From Myotis daubentonii (lineage: Eukaryota > Chordata > Mammalia > Chiroptera > Vespertilionidae): DNA of 64,000 nt. Shown here piece by piece: positions 25,901-39,669 of this stretch (within the stretch, counting starts at the first letter, position 1; the number at the start of each line of letters is the position of its first letter). A program made the translations under genes and the position numbers. Under the pieces are notes generated by a model that searched no databases, was not told the origin of the DNA, and saw only the letters and a program-made list of their open reading frames with translations. The stretch lies in assembly GCF_963259705.1 (NCBI RefSeq), contig NC_081844.1:9595715-9659714 (forward strand), read 5' to 3'.

Positions 25901-26229
25901 AACAGTGTTCTCGTCATTTCAAATCATTATACACTAGTTCTTAGCTCTATAAACAGGAATTCTTAAAGTTTGAAATGACATTTTAGTGAAAACGCCACTT
26001 AAAATAGCCTGAGTTGTTAATATTATCAGAATTGCCGTCATTTCAGAGCTTTCGACCTGTAATCTCGGTAACTGAACTCGGCCTTAAATGAAGTTAGATT
26101 CTATTTACTTGTGTTTCAACTGTTTGTTACACGTTCATATTCATTTCCTGGAAAGAAAATTGTGTATTTTAAGAGTTTCAACACATTTTGACAGTTTCCT
26201 GAGAAGTATATACTAGAACCTTCAGGATA
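22973..26229 (+). repeat. Array zone 6: mosaic with A-A phase break
   Basis: Unit starts: 22973 Ac, 23318 B3, 23701 Ag, 24046 B3 with A-type tail, 24429 Ag with B-type tail, 24774 Ac, 25119 B1k, 25502 Ag, 25847 B1. Rare markers: CTCCGTTATTG and GGCGATAAATG at 23318, GGCCATGGCAAC at 23701, and CAACTCCGAATC with CATAAAAAGTATTC at 24774. Parts of this zone reappear at 35.7-37.1 kb (offset 10,912), 37.9-39.6 kb (14,168) and 44.8-46.9 kb (21,789). Confidence 0.9.
24046..24773 (+). other. A-A phase break: paired hybrid units
   Basis: The B3 unit at 24046 changes to an A tail near 24280 (GGCATTAAATG, GTTTTTTAAC, TTCTCACAG). The next Ag at 24429 changes to a B tail between about 24640 and 24661 (GTACTTAG, then GTTTCAACTG, TTTTGACAG). 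It is followed directly by another A (24774), so two 345-bp units adjoin. Copies lie at 38214/38597 and 45835/46218. Confidence 0.88.
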
Positions 26230-29141
26230 TAAACTGTTTCAGTCAAAAAACGCCACGGCAACTCAGAATCAACTGTAAACATAAACAGTATTCTCCACAT
26301 TTCAAATCATTATACACAAGTTCTGAGCTCTATAAACAGGAATTCTTAAAGTTCCGGAGATGTTAATATTATCAGAATTCTCGTCATTTCAAAGTTTCTA
26401 CCTGTAATCTCGGGAATTGAACTCGGCTTTAAATGTACTTAGATTCTATTTACTTGTGTTTTAACTGTTTGTTACACGTTCATATTCATTTCCTGGAAAG
26501 AAAACTGAGTATTTTAAGAGTTTTAACACATTCTCACAGTTTCCTTAGAATTATATACTAGAACCTTGAGGATATAAACTGTCTCAGTCAAAAAAAGCCG
26601 TGGCAACTCAGGATCAACTGTAAACATAAACAGTATTCTCCTCATTTCAAATCATTATACACAGGTACTGAGCTCTATAAACAGGAATTCTTAAAGTTTG
26701 AAATGACATTGCAGTTAAAACGCCACTTAAAAGAGCCTGAGTTGTTAATATTATCAGAATTGCCGTCATTTCAGAGCTTTCCACCTCTCATCTCGGTAAC
26801 TGAACTGGGCCTTAAATGTAGTTAGATTCTATTTGCTTGTGTTTCAACTGTTTGTTACACGTTCATATTCATTTCCTGGAAAGAGAATTGTGTATTTTAA
26901 GAGTTTTAACACATTTTGACAGTTTCCTGAGAAGTATATACTAGAACTTTCAGGATATAAACTGTTTCAGTCAAAAAACGCCACGGCAGCTCAGAATCAA
27001 CTGTAAACATAAACAGTATCCTCCTCATTTCAAATCATTATACACAAGTTCTGAGCTCTATAAACAGGAATTCTTAAAGTTCCGGAGAGGTTAATATTAT
27101 CAGAATTCTCGTCATTTCAAAGTTTCTACCTGTAATCTCGGGAATTGAACTCGGCTTTAAATGTAGTTAGATTCTATTTACTTGTTTTTTAACTGTTTGT
27201 TACACGTTCATATTCATTTCCTGGAAAGAATACTGTGTATTTTAAGAGTTTTAACACATTCTCACATTTTCCTTAGAATTATATACTAGAACCTTGAGGA
27301 TCTAAACTGTCTCAGTCAAAAAAAGCCAGGGCGACTCAGGATCAACTGTAAACATAAACAGTGTTCTCATCTTTTCAAATCATTATACCCTAGTTCTTAG
27401 CTCTATAAACAGGAATTCTTAAAGTTTGAAATGACATTTTAGTGAAAACGCCACTTAAAATAGCCTGAGTTGTTAATATTATCAGAATTGCCGTCATTTC
27501 AGAGCTTTCGACCTGTAATCTCGGTAACTGAACTCGGCCTTAAATGAAGTTAGATTCTATTTACTTGTGTTTCAACTGTTTGTTACACGTTCATATTCAT
27601 TTCCTGGAAAGAAAATTGTGTATTTTAAGAGTTTCAACACATTTTGACAGTTTCCTGAGAAGTATATACTAGAACCTTCAGGATATAAACTGTTTCAGTC
27701 AAAAAACGCCACGGCAACTCAGAATCAACTGTAAACATAAACAGTATTCTCCACATTTCAAATCATTATACACAAGTTCTGAGCTCTATAAACAGGAATT
27801 CTTAAAGTTCCGGAGATGTTAATATTATCAGAATTCTCGTCATTTCAAAGTTTCTACCTGTAATCTCGGGAATTGAACTCGGCTTTAAATGTACTTAGAT
27901 TCTATTTACTTGTGTTTTAACTGTTTGTTACACGTTCATATTCATTTCCTGGAAAGAAAACTGAGTATTTTAAGAGTTTTAACACATTCTCACAGTTTCC
28001 TTAGAATTATATACTAGAACCTTGAGGATATAAACTGTCTCAGTCAAAAAAAGCCGTGGCAACTCAGGATCAACTGTAAACATAAACAGTATTCTCCTCA
28101 TTTCAAATCATTATACACAGGTACTGAGCTCTATAAACAGGAATTCTTAAAGTTTGAAATGACATTGCAGTTAAAACGCCACTTAAAAGAGCCTGAGTTG
28201 TTAATATTATCAGAATTGCCGTCATTTCAGAGCTTTCCACCTCTCATCTCGGTAACTGAACTGGGCCTTAAATGTAGTTAGATTCTATTTGCTTGTGTTT
28301 CAACTGTTTGTTACACGTTCATATTCATTTCCTGGAAAGAGAATTGTGTATTTTAAGAGTTTTAACACATTTTGACAGTTTCCTGAGAAGTATATACTAG
28401 AACTTTCAGGATATAAACTGTTTCAGTCAAAAAACGCCACGGCAGCTCAGAATCAACTGTAAACATAAACAGTATCCTCCTCATTTCAAATCATTATACA
28501 CAAGTTCTGAGCTCTATAAACAGGAATTCTTAAAGTTCCGGAGAGGTTAATATTATCAGAATTCTCGTCATTTCAAAGTTTCTACCTGTAATCTCGGGAA
28601 TTGAACTCGGCTTTAAATGTAGTTAGATTCTATTTACTTGTTTTTTAACTGTTTGTTACACGTTCATATTCATTTCCTGGAAAGAATACTGTGTATTTTA
28701 AGAGTTTTAACACATTCTCACATTTTCCTTAGAATTATATACTAGAACCTTGAGGATCTAAACTGTCTCAGTCAAAAAAAGCCAGGGCGACTCAGGATCA
28801 ACTGTAAACATAAACAGTGTTCTCATCTTTTCAAATCATTATACCCTAGTTCTTAGCTCTATAAACAGGAATTCTTAAAGTTTGAAATGACATTTTAGTG
28901 AAAACGCCACTTAAAATAGCCTGAGTTGTTAATATTATCAGAATTGCCGTCATTTCAGAGCTTTCGACCTGTAATCTCGGTAACTGAACTCGGCCTTAAA
29001 TGAAGTTAGATTCTATTTACTTGTGTTTCAACTGTTTGTTACACGTTCATATTCATTTCCTGGAAAGAAAATTGTGTATTTTAAGAGTTTTAACACATTT
29101 TGACAGTTTCCTGAGAAGTATGTACTAGAACCTTCAGGATA
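26230..29141 (+). repeat. 1,456-bp tetramer tandem pair
   Basis: Unit starts: 26230 Ac, 26575 B2, 26958 A, 27303 B1k, then 27686 Ac, 28031 B2, 28414 A, 28759 B1k. Each anchor of the second set is 1,456 bp after the first. Shared rare markers are GGCAGCTCAG at 26958 and 28414, CTCACATTTTCC in their tails, CACAGGTACTG and ATTTGCTTG in the B2 units, and CTCATCTTTTC in both B1k units. The tail of 27303 (GAGTTTCAACAC) matches 25847, whereas the 28759 tail does not, so the exchange point lies inside the B1k unit. Confidence 0.9.
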
Positions 29142-29486
29142 TAAACTGTTTCAGTCAAAAAAGGCCACGGCAACTCAGAATCAACTGTAAACATAAACAG
29201 TATCCTCCTCATTTCAAATCATTATACACAAGTTCTGAGCTCTATAAACAGGAATTCTTAAAGTTCCGGAGAGGTTAATATTATCAGAATTCTCGTCATT
29301 TCAAAGTTGCTACCTGTAATCTCGGGAATTGAACTCGGCTTTAAATGTAGTTAGATTCTATTTACTTGTTTTTTAACTGTTTGTTACACGTTCATATTCA
29401 TTTCCTGGAAAGAATACTGTGTATTTTAAGAGTTTTAACACATTCTCACAGTTTCCTTAGAATTATATACTAGAACCTTGAGGATA

Positions 29487-30252
29487 TAAACTGTCTCAGT
29501 CAAAAAAAGCCATGGCGACTCAGGATCAACTGTAAACATAAACAGTGTTCTCGTCATTTCAAATCATTATACACTAGTTCTTAGCTCTATAAACAGGAAT
29601 TCTTAAAGTTTGAAATGACATTTTAGTGAAAACGCCACTTAAAATAGCCTGAGTTGTTAATATTATCAGAATTGCCGTCATTTCAGAGCTTTCGACCTGT
29701 AATCTCGGTAACTGAACTCGGCCTTAAATGAAGTTAGATTCTATTTACTTGTGTTTCAACTGTTTGTTACACGTTCATATTCATTTCCTGGAAAGAAAAT
29801 TGTGTATTTTAAGAGTTTCAACACATTTTGACAGTTTCCTGAGAAGTATATACTAGAACCTTCAGGATATAAACTGTTTCAGTCAAAAAACGCCACGGCA
29901 ACTCAGAATCAACTGTAAACATAAACAGTATTCTCCACATTTCAAATCATTATACACAAGTACTGAGCTCTATAAACAGGAATTCCTAATGTTTGAAATG
30001 ACATTGCAGTTAAAACGCCACTTAAAAGAGCCTGAGTTTTTAATATGATCAGAATTGCCGTCATTTCAGAGCTTTCCACCTCTCATCTCGGTAACTGAAC
30101 TGGGCCTTAAATGTAGTTAGATTCTATTTACTTGTGTTTCAACTGTTTGTTACACGTTCATATTCATTTCCTGGAAAGAAAATTGTGTATTTTTAGAGTT
30201 TTAACACATTTTGACAGTTTCCTGAGAAGTATGTACTAGAACCTTCAGGATA
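29487..30252 (+). other. L-L phase break, copy of the 16391 junction
   Basis: Identical arrangement and private changes to 16391-17156, displaced by 13,096 bp. The hybrid unit starts at 29870. Because the private bases are shared, the junction was copied within the larger duplicated block. Confidence 0.9.
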
Positions 30253-33200
30253 TAAACTGTTTCAGTCAAAAAAGGCCACGGCAACTCAGAATCAACTGTA
30301 AACATAAACAGTATCCTCCTCATTTCAAATCATTATACACAAGTTCTGAGCTCTATAAACAGGAATTCTTAAAGTTCCGGAGAGGTTAATATTATCAGAA
30401 TTCTCGTCATTTCAAAGTTTCTACCTGTAATCTCGGGAATTGAACTCGGCTTTAAATGTAGTTAGATTCTATTTACTTGTTTTTTAACTGTTTGTTACAC
30501 GTTCATATTCATTTCCTGGAAAGAATACTGTGTATTTTAAGAGTTTTAACACATTCTCACAGTTTCCTTAGAATTATATACTAGAACCTTGAGGATATAA
30601 ACTATCTCAGTCAAAAAAAGCCATGGCGACTCAGGATCAACTGTAAACATAAACAGTGTTCTCGTCATTTCAAATCATTATACACTAGTTCTTAGCTCTA
30701 TAAACAGGAATGTTAAAGTATGAAATGACATTTTAGTGAAAACGCCACTTAAAATAGCCTGAGTTAATATTATCAGAATTGCAGTCATTTCAGAGCTTTC
30801 GACCTGTAATCTCGGTAACTGAACTCGGCCTTAAATGAAGTTAGATTCTATTTACTTGTGTTTCAACTGTTTGTTACACGTTCATATTCAATTCCTGGAA
30901 AGAAAATTGTGTATTTTAAGAGTTTTAACACATTTTGACAGTTTCCTGAGAAGTATATACTAGAACCTTCAGGATATAAACTGTTTCAGTCAAAAAACGC
31001 CACGGCAACTCAGAATCAACTGTAAACATAAACAATATTCTCCACATTTCAAATCATTATACACAAGTTCTGAGCTCTATAAACAGGAATACTTAAAGTT
31101 CCGGAGATGTTAATATTATCAGAATTCTCGTCATTTCAAAGTTTATACCTGTAATCTCGGGAATTGAACTCGGCTTTAAATGTACTTAGATTCTATTTAA
31201 TTGTGTTTTAACTGTTTGTTACACGTTCATATTCATTTCCTGGAAAGAAAACTGAGTATTTTAAGAGTTTTAACACATTCTCACAGTTTCCTTAGAATTA
31301 TATACTAGAACCTTCAGGATATAAACTGTCTCAGGCAAAAAAAGCCGTGGCAACTCAGGATCAACTGTAAACATAAACAGTATTCTCCTCATTTCAAATC
31401 ATTATACACAAGTACTGAGCTCTATAAACAGGAATTCTTAAAGTTTGAAATGACATTTTATTGAAAACGCCACTTAAAATAGCCTGAGTTGTTAATATTA
31501 TCAGAATTGCCGTCATTTCAGAGCTTTCCACCACTAATCTCGGTTATTGAACTCGGCGTTAAATGTAGTTAGATTCTATTTACTTGTGTTTCAACTGTTT
31601 GTTACACGTTCATATTCATTTCCTGGAAAGAATACTGTGTATTTTAAGAGTTTTAACACATTTTGACAGTTTCCTGAGAAGTATGTACTAGAACCTTCAG
31701 GATATAAACTGTTTCAGTCAAAAAAGGCCACGGCAACTCAGAATCAACTGTAAACATAAACAGTATCCTCCTCATTTCAAATCATTATACACAAGTTCTG
31801 AGCTCTATAAACAGGAATTCTTAAAGTTCCGGAGAGGTTAATATTATCAGAATTTTCGTCATTTCAAAGTTGCTACCTGTAATCTCGGGAATTGAACTCG
31901 GCTTTAAATGTAGTTAGATTCTATTTACTTGTTTTTTAACTGTTTGTTACACGTTCATATTCATTTCCTGGAAAGAAAACTGAGTATTTTAAGAGTTTTA
32001 ACACATTCTCACAGTTTCCTTAGAATTATATACTAGAACCTTGAGGATATAAACTGTCTCAGTCAAAAAAAGCCGTGGCAACTCAGGATCAACTGTAAAC
32101 ATAAACAGTATTCTCCTCATTTTAAATCATTATACACAAGTACTGAGCTCTATAAACAGGAATTCTTAAAGTTTGAAATGACATTTTAGTGAAAACGCCA
32201 CTTAAAAGAACCTGAGTTGTTAATATTATCAGAATTGCCGTCATTTCAGAGCTTTCCACCTCTCATCTCGGTAACTGAACTGGGCCTTAAATGTAGTTAG
32301 ATTCTATTTACTTGTGTTTCAACTGTTTGTTACACGTTCATATTCATTTCCTGGAAAGAGAATTGTGTATTTTTAGAGTTTTAACACATTTTGACAGTTT
32401 CCTGAGAAGTATATACTAGAACTTTCAGGATATAAACTGTTTCAGTCAAAAAACGCCACGGCAACTCAGGTTCACGTGTAAACATAAACAGTATTCTCCA
32501 CATTTCAAGTCATTATACACAAGTTCTGAGCTCTATAAACAGGAATTCTTAAAGTTCCGGAGAGGTTAATATTATCAGAATTCTCGTCATTTCAAAGTTT
32601 CTACCTGTAATCTCGGGAATTGAACTCGGCTTTAAATGTAGTTAGATTCTATTTACTTGTTTTTTAACTGTTTGTTACACGTTCATATTCATTTCCTGGA
32701 AAGAATACTGTGTATTTTAAGAGTTTTAACACATTCTCACAGTTTCCTTAGAATTATATACTAGAACCTTGAGGATATAAACTGTCTCAGTCAAAAAAAG
32801 CCATGGCGACTCAGGATCAACTGTAAACATAAACAGTGTTCTCATCATTTCAAATCATTATACACTAGTTCTTAGCTCTATAAACAGGAATTCTTAAAGT
32901 TTGAAATGACATTTTAGTGAAAACGCCACTTAAAATAGCCTGAGTTGTTAATATTATCAGAATTGCCGTCATTTCAGAGCTTTCGACCTGTAATCTAGGT
33001 AACTGAACTGGGCCTTAAATGAAGTTAGATTCTATTTACTTGTGTTTCAACTGTTTGTTACACGTTCATATTCATTTCCTGGAAAGAAAATTGTGTATTT
33101 TTAGAGTTTTAACACATTTTGACAGTTTCCTGAGAAGTATGTACTAGAACCTTCAGGATATAAACTGTTTCAGTCAAAAAAGGCCACGGCAACTCAGAAT

Positions 33201-35340
33201 CAACTGTAAACATAAACAGTATCCTCCTCATTTCAAATCATTATACACAAGTTCTGAGCTCTATAAACAGGAATTCTTAAAGTTCCGGAGAGGTTAATAT
33301 TATCAGAATTCTCGTCATTTCAAAGTTTCTACCTGTAATCTCGGGAATTGAACTCGGCTTTAAATGTAGTTAGATTCTATTTACTTGTTTTTTAACTGTT
33401 TGTTACACGTTCATATTCATTTCCTGGAAAGAATACTGTGTATTTTAGGAGTTTTAACACATTCTCACAGTTTCCTTAGAATTATATACTAGAACCTTGA
33501 GGATATAAACTATCTCAGTCAAAAAAAGCCATGGCGACTCAGGATCAACTGTAAACATAAACAGTGTTCTCGTCATTTCAAATCATTATACACTAGTTCT
33601 TAGCTCTATAAACAGGAATGTTAAAGTATGAAATGACATTTTAGTGAAAACGCCACTTAAAATAGCCTGAGTTAATATTATCAGAATTGCAGTCATTTCA
33701 GAGCTTTCGACCTGTAATCTCGGTAACTGAACTCGGCCTTAAATGAAGTTAGATTCTATTTACTTGTGTTTCAACTGTTTGTTACACGTTCATATTCAAT
33801 TCCTGGAAAGAAAATTGTGTATTTTAAGAGTTTTAACACATTTTGACAGTTTCCTGAGAAGTATATACTAGAACCTTCAGGATATAAACTGTTTCAGTCA
33901 AAAAACGCCACGGCAACTCAGAATCAACTGTAAACATAAACAATATTCTCCACATTTCAAATCATTATACACAAGTTCTGAGCTCTATAAACAGGAATAC
34001 TTAAAGTTCCGGAGATGTTAATATTATCAGAATTCTCGTCATTTCAAAGTTTATACCTGTAATCTCGGGAATTGAACTCGGCTTTAAATGTACTTAGATT
34101 CTATTTAATTGTGTTTTAACTGTTTGTTACACGTTCATATTCATTTCCTGGAAAGAAAACTGAGTATTTTAAGAGTTTTAACACATTCTCACAGTTTCCT
34201 TAGAATTATATACTAGAACCTTCAGGATATAAACTGTCTCAGGCAAAAAAAGCCGTGGCAACTCAGGATCAACTGTAAACATAAACAGTATTCTCCTCAT
34301 TTCAAATCATTATACACAAGTACTGAGCTCTATAAACAGGAATTCTTAAAGTTTGAAATGACATTTTATTGAAAACGCCACTTAAAATAGCCTGAGTTGT
34401 TAATATTATCAGAATTGCCGTCATTTCAGAGCTTTCCACCACTAATCTCGGTTATTGAACTCGGCGTTAAATGTAGTTAGATTCTATTTACTTGTGTTTC
34501 AACTGTTTGTTACACGTTCATATTCATTTCCTGGAAAGAAAATTGTGTATTTTAAGAGTTTTAACACATTTTGACAGTTTCCTGAGAAGTATGTACTAGA
34601 ACCTTCAGGATATAAACTGTTTCAGTCAAAAAAGGCCACGGCAACTCAGAATCAACTGTAAACATAAACAGTATCCTCCTCATTTCAAATCATTATACAC
34701 AAGTTCTGAGCTCTATAAACAGGAATTCTTAAAGTTCCGGAGAGGTTAATATTATCAGAATTTTCGTCATTTCAAAGTTGCTACCTGTAATCTCGGGAAT
34801 TGAACTCGGCTTTAAATGTAGTTAGATTCTATTTACTTGTTTTTTAACTGTTTGTTACACGTTCATATTCATTTCCTGGAAAGAAAACTGAGTATTTTAA
34901 GAGTTTTAACACATTCTCACAGTTTCCTTAGAATTATATACTAGAACCTTGAGGATATAAACTGTCTCAGTCAAAAAAAGCCGTGGCAACTCAGGATCAA
35001 CTGTAAACATAAACAGTATTCTCCTCATTTTAAATCATTATACACAAGTACTGAGCTCTATAAACAGGAATTCTTAAAGTTTGAAATGACATTTTAGTGA
35101 AAACGCCACTTAAAAGAACCTGAGTTGTTAATATTATCAGAATTGCCGTCATTTCAGAGCTTTCCACCTCTCATCTCGGTAACTGAACTGGGCCTTAAAT
35201 GTAGTTAGATTCTATTTACTTGTGTTTCAACTGTTTGTTACACGTTCATATTCATTTCCTGGAAAGAGAATTGTGTATTTTTAGAGTTTTAACACATTTT
35301 GACAGTTTCCTGAGAAGTATATACTAGAACTTTCAGGATA

Positions 35341-35685
35341 TAAACTGTTTCAGTCAAAAAACGCCACGGCAACTCAGGTTCACGTGTAAACATAAACAGT
35401 ATTCTCCACATTTCAAGTCATTATACACAAGTTCTGAGCTCTATAAACAGGAATTCTTAAAGTTCCGGAGAGGTTAATATTATCAGAATTCTCGTCATTT
35501 CAAAGTTTCTACCTGTAATCTCGGGAATTGAACTCGGCTTTAAATGTACTTAGATTCTATTTACTTGTGTTTCAACTGTTTGTTACACGTTCATATTCAT
35601 TTCCTGGAAAGAAAATTGTGTATTTTAAGAGTTTTAACACATTTTGACAGTTTCCTGAGAAGTATGTACTAGAACCTTCAGGATA
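35341..35685 (+). other. A-A phase break: Ap with B tail
   Basis: An Ap head (GGTTCACGTG) whose tail from about 35546 (GTACTTAG, GTTTCAACTG, TTTTGACAG) equals that of 24429. It is followed by the Ac at 35686 with the rare CAACTCCGAATC. The unit joins the octamer block on its left to the 24.7-kb-type segment on its right, marking the boundary between two copied segments. Confidence 0.86.
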
Positions 35686-38600
35686 TAAACTGTTTCAGTC
35701 AAAAAACGCCACGGCAACTCCGAATCAACTGTAAACATAAAAAGTATTCTCCACATTTCAAATCATTATACACAAGTTCTGAGCTCTATAAACAGGAATT
35801 CTTAAAGTTCCGGAGATGTTAATATTATCAGAATTCTCGTCATTTCAAAGTTTCTACCTGTAATCTCGGGAATTGAACTCGGCTTTAAATGTACTTAGAT
35901 TCTATTTACTTGTGTTTTAACTGTTTGTTACACGTTCATATTCATTTCCTGGAAAGAAAACTGAGTATTTTAAGAGTTTTAACACATTCTCACAGTTTCC
36001 TTAGAATTATATACTAGAACCTTGAGGATCTAAACTGTCTCAGTCAAAAAAAGCCAGGGCGACTCAGGATCAACTGTAAACATAAACAGTGTTCTCGTCT
36101 TTTCAAATCATTATACCCTAGTTCTTAGCTCTATAAACAGGAATTCTTAAAGTTTGAAATGACATTTTAGTGAAAACGCCACTTAAAATAGCCTGAGTTG
36201 TTAATATTATCAGAATTGCCGTCATTTCAGAGCTTTCGACCTGTAATCTCGGTAACTGAACTCGGCCTTAAATGAAGTTAGATTCTATTTACTTGTGTTT
36301 CAACTGTTTGTTACACGTTCATATTCATTTCCTGGAAAGAAAATTGTGTATTTTAAGAGTTTTAACACATTTTGACAGTTTCCTGAGAAGTATGTACTAG
36401 AACCTTCAGGATATAAACTGTTTCAGTCAAAAAAGGCCACGGCAACTCAGAATCAACTGTAAACATAAACAGTATCCTCCTCATTTCAAATCATTATACA
36501 CAAGTTCTGAGCTCTATAAACAGGAATTCTTAAAGTTCCAGAGAGGTTAATATTATCAGAATTCTCGTCATTTCAAAGTTGCTACCTGTAATCTCGGGAA
36601 TTGAACTCGGCTTTAAATGTAGTTAGATTCTATTTACTTGTTTTTTAACTGTTTGTTACACGTTCATATTCATTTCCTGGAAAGAATACTGTGTATTTTA
36701 AGAGTTTTAACACATTCTCACAGTTTCCTTAGAATTATATACTAGAACCTTGAGGATATAAACTGTCTCAGTCAAAAAAAGCCATGGCGACTCAGGATCA
36801 ACTGTAAACATAAACAGTGTTCTCGTCATTTCAAATCATTATACACTAGTTCTTAGCTCTATAAACAGGAATTCTTAAAGTTTGAAATGACATTTTAGTG
36901 AAAACGCCACTTAAAATAGCCTGAGTTGTTAATATTATCAGAATTGCCGTCATTTCAGAGCTTTCGACCTGTAATCTCGGTAACTGAACTCGGCCTTAAA
37001 TGAAGTTAGATTCTATTTACTTGTGTTTCAACTGTTTGTTACACGTTCATATTCATTTCCTGGAAAGAAAATTGTGTATTTTAAGAGTTTTAACACATTT
37101 TGACAGTTTCCTGAGAAGTATATACTAGAACCTTCAGGATATAAACTGTTTCAGTCAAAAAACGCCACGGCAACTCAGAATCAACTGTAAACATAAACAA
37201 TATTCTCCACATTTCAAATCATTATACACAAGTTCTGAGCTCTATAAACAGGAATACTTAAAGTTCCGGAGATGTTAATATTATCAGAATTCTCGTCATT
37301 TCAAAGTTTATACCTGTAATCTCGGGAATTGAACTCGGCTTTAAATGTACTTAGATTCTATTTAATTGTGTTTTAACTGTTTGTTACACGTTCATATTCA
37401 TTTCCTGGAAAGAAAACTGAGTATTTTAAGAGTTTTAACACATTCTCACAGTTTCCTTAGAATTATATACTAGAACCTTCAGGATATAAACTGTCTCAGG
37501 CAAAAAAAGCCGTGGCAACTCAGGATCAACTGTAAACATAAACAGTATTCTCCTCATTTCAAATCATTATACACAAGTACTGAGCTCTATAAACAGGAAT
37601 TCTTAAAGTTTGAAATGACATTTTATTGAAAACGCCACTTAAAATAGCCTGAGTTGTTAATATTATCAGAATTGCCGTCATTTCAGAGCTTTCCACCACT
37701 AATCTCGGTTATTGAACTCGGCGTTAAATGTAGTTAGATTCTGTTTACTTGTGTTTCAACTGTTTGTTACACGTTCATATTCATTTCCTGGAAAGAAAAT
37801 TGTGTATTTTAAGAGTTTTAACACATTTTGACAGTTTCCTGAGAAGTATGTACTAGAACCTTCAGGATATAAACTGTTTCAGTCAAAAAAGGCCATGGCA
37901 ACTCAGAATCAACTGTAAACGTAAACAGTATCCTCCTCATTTCAAATCATTATACACAAGTTCTGAGCTCTATAAACAGGAATTCTTAAAGTTCCGGAGA
38001 GGTTAATATTATCAGAATTCTCGTCATTTCAAAGTTTCTACCTGTAATCTCGGGAATTGAACTCGGCATTAAATGTAGTTAGATTCTATTTACTTGATTT
38101 TAACTGTTTGTTACACGTTCATATTCATTTCCTGGAAAGAATACTGTGTATTTTAAGAGTTTTAACACATTCTCACAGTTTCCTTAGAATTATATACTAG
38201 AACCTTCAGGATATAAACTGTCTCAGTCAAAAAAAGCCGTGGCAACTCAGGATCAACTGTAAACATAAACAGTATTCTCCTCATTTCAAATCATTATACA
38301 CAAGTACTGAGCTCTATAAACAGGAATTCTTAAAGTTTGAAATGACATTTTATTGAAAACGCCACTTAAAATAGCCTGAGTTGTTAATATTATCAGAATT
38401 GCCGTCATTTCAGAGCTTTCCACCACTAATCTCGGTTATTGAACTCGGCATTAAATGTAGTTAGATTCTATTTACTTGTTTTTTAACTGTTTGTTACACG
38501 TTCATATTCATTTCCTGGAAAGAATACTGTGTATTTTAAGAGTTTTAACACATTCTCACAGTTTCCTTAGAATTATATACTAGAACCTTCAGGATATAAA

Positions 38601-39669
38601 CTGTTTCAGTCAAAAAAGGCCACGGCAACTCAGAATCAACTGTAAACATAAACAGTATCCTCCTCATTTCAAATCATTATACACAAGTTCTGAGCTCTAT
38701 AAACAGGAATTCTTAAAGTTCCGGAGAGGTTAATATTATCAGAATTCTCGTCATTTCAAAGTTTCTACCTGTAATCTCGGGAATTGAACTCGGCTTTAAA
38801 TGTACTTAGATTCTATTTACTTGTGTTTCAACTGTTTGTTACACGTTCATATTCATTTCCTGGAAAGAAAATTGTGTATTTTAAGAGTTTTAACACATTT
38901 TGACAGTTTCCTGAGAAGTATGTACTAGAACCTTCAGGATATAAACTGTTTCAGTCAAAAAACGCCACGGCAACTCCGAATCAACTGTAAACATAAAAAG
39001 TATTCTCCACATTTCAAATCATTATACACAAGTTCTGAGCTCTATAAACAGGAATTCTTAAAGTTCCGGAGATGTTAATATTATCAGAATTCTCGTCATT
39101 TCAAAGTTTCTACCTGTAATCTCGGGAATTGAACTCGGCTTTAAATGTACTTAGATTCTATTTACTTGTGTTTTAACTGTTTGTTACACGTTCATATTCA
39201 TTTCCTGGAAAGAAAACTGAGTATTTTAAGAGTTTTAACACATTCTCACAGTTTCCTTAGAATTATATACTAGAACCTTGAGGATCTAAACTGTCTCAGT
39301 CAAAAAAAGCCAGGGCGACTCAGGATCAACTGTAAACATAAACAGTGTTCTCGTCTTTTCAAATCATTATACCCTAGTTCTTAGCTCTATAAACAGGAAT
39401 TCTTAAAGTTTGAAATGACATTTTAGTGAAAACGCCACTTAAAATAGCCTGAGTTGTTAATATTATCAGAATTGCCGTCATTTCAGAGCTTTCGACCTGT
39501 AATCTCGGTAACTGAACTCGGCCTTAAATGAAGTTAGATTCTATTTACTTGTGTTTCAACTGTTTGTTACACGTTCATATTCATTTCCTGGAAAGAAAAT
39601 TGTGTATTTTAAGAGTTTTAACACATTTTGACAGTTTCCTGAGAAGTATGTACTAGAACCTTCAGGATA
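35686..39669 (+). repeat. Array zone 9a: mosaic of segments also found at 17-26 kb
   Basis: Unit starts: 35686 Ac, 36031 B1k, 36414 Ag, 36759 B1, 37142 Ac, 37487 B3, 37870 Ag, 38214 B3 with A tail, 38597 Ag with B tail, 38942 Ac, 39287 B1k. Units 35686-36759 match 24774-25847 (offset 10,912); 37142-37487 match the Ac-B3 pair of the octamers; 37870-39287 match 23701-25119 (offset 14,168-14,169). The 37870 unit is the only 344-bp A, having lost one T at ACTTGATTTTAAC. Confidence 0.88.
38214..38941 (+). other. A-A phase break, copy of the 24046 junction
   Basis: B3 with A tail (38214), then Ag with B tail (38597), then Ac (38942), displaced by 14,168 bp from 24046-24773 and carrying the same markers. 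The private GGGTATTGAA of 24429 is absent here, so that base arose or was lost after the copying. Confidence 0.88.

Larger units (their letters stand above)
29142..35685 (+). repeat. Array zone 8: octamers copied from 15-22 kb
   Basis: Unit starts: 29142 Ag, 29487 B1, 29870 Ac/B2 hybrid, 30253 Ag, 30598 B1d, 30977 Ac, 31322 B3, 31705 Ag, 32050 B2, 32433 Ap, 32778 B1, 33161 Ag, 33506 B1d, 33885 Ac, 34230 B3, 34613 Ag, 34958 B2, 35341 Ap with B-type tail. Octamer copies start at 30253 and 33161 (2,908 bp apart). The second is cut in its seventh unit, where Ap switches to a B tail at about 35,546. All anchors match 16046-22245 at a constant offset of 13,096. Confidence 0.92.
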
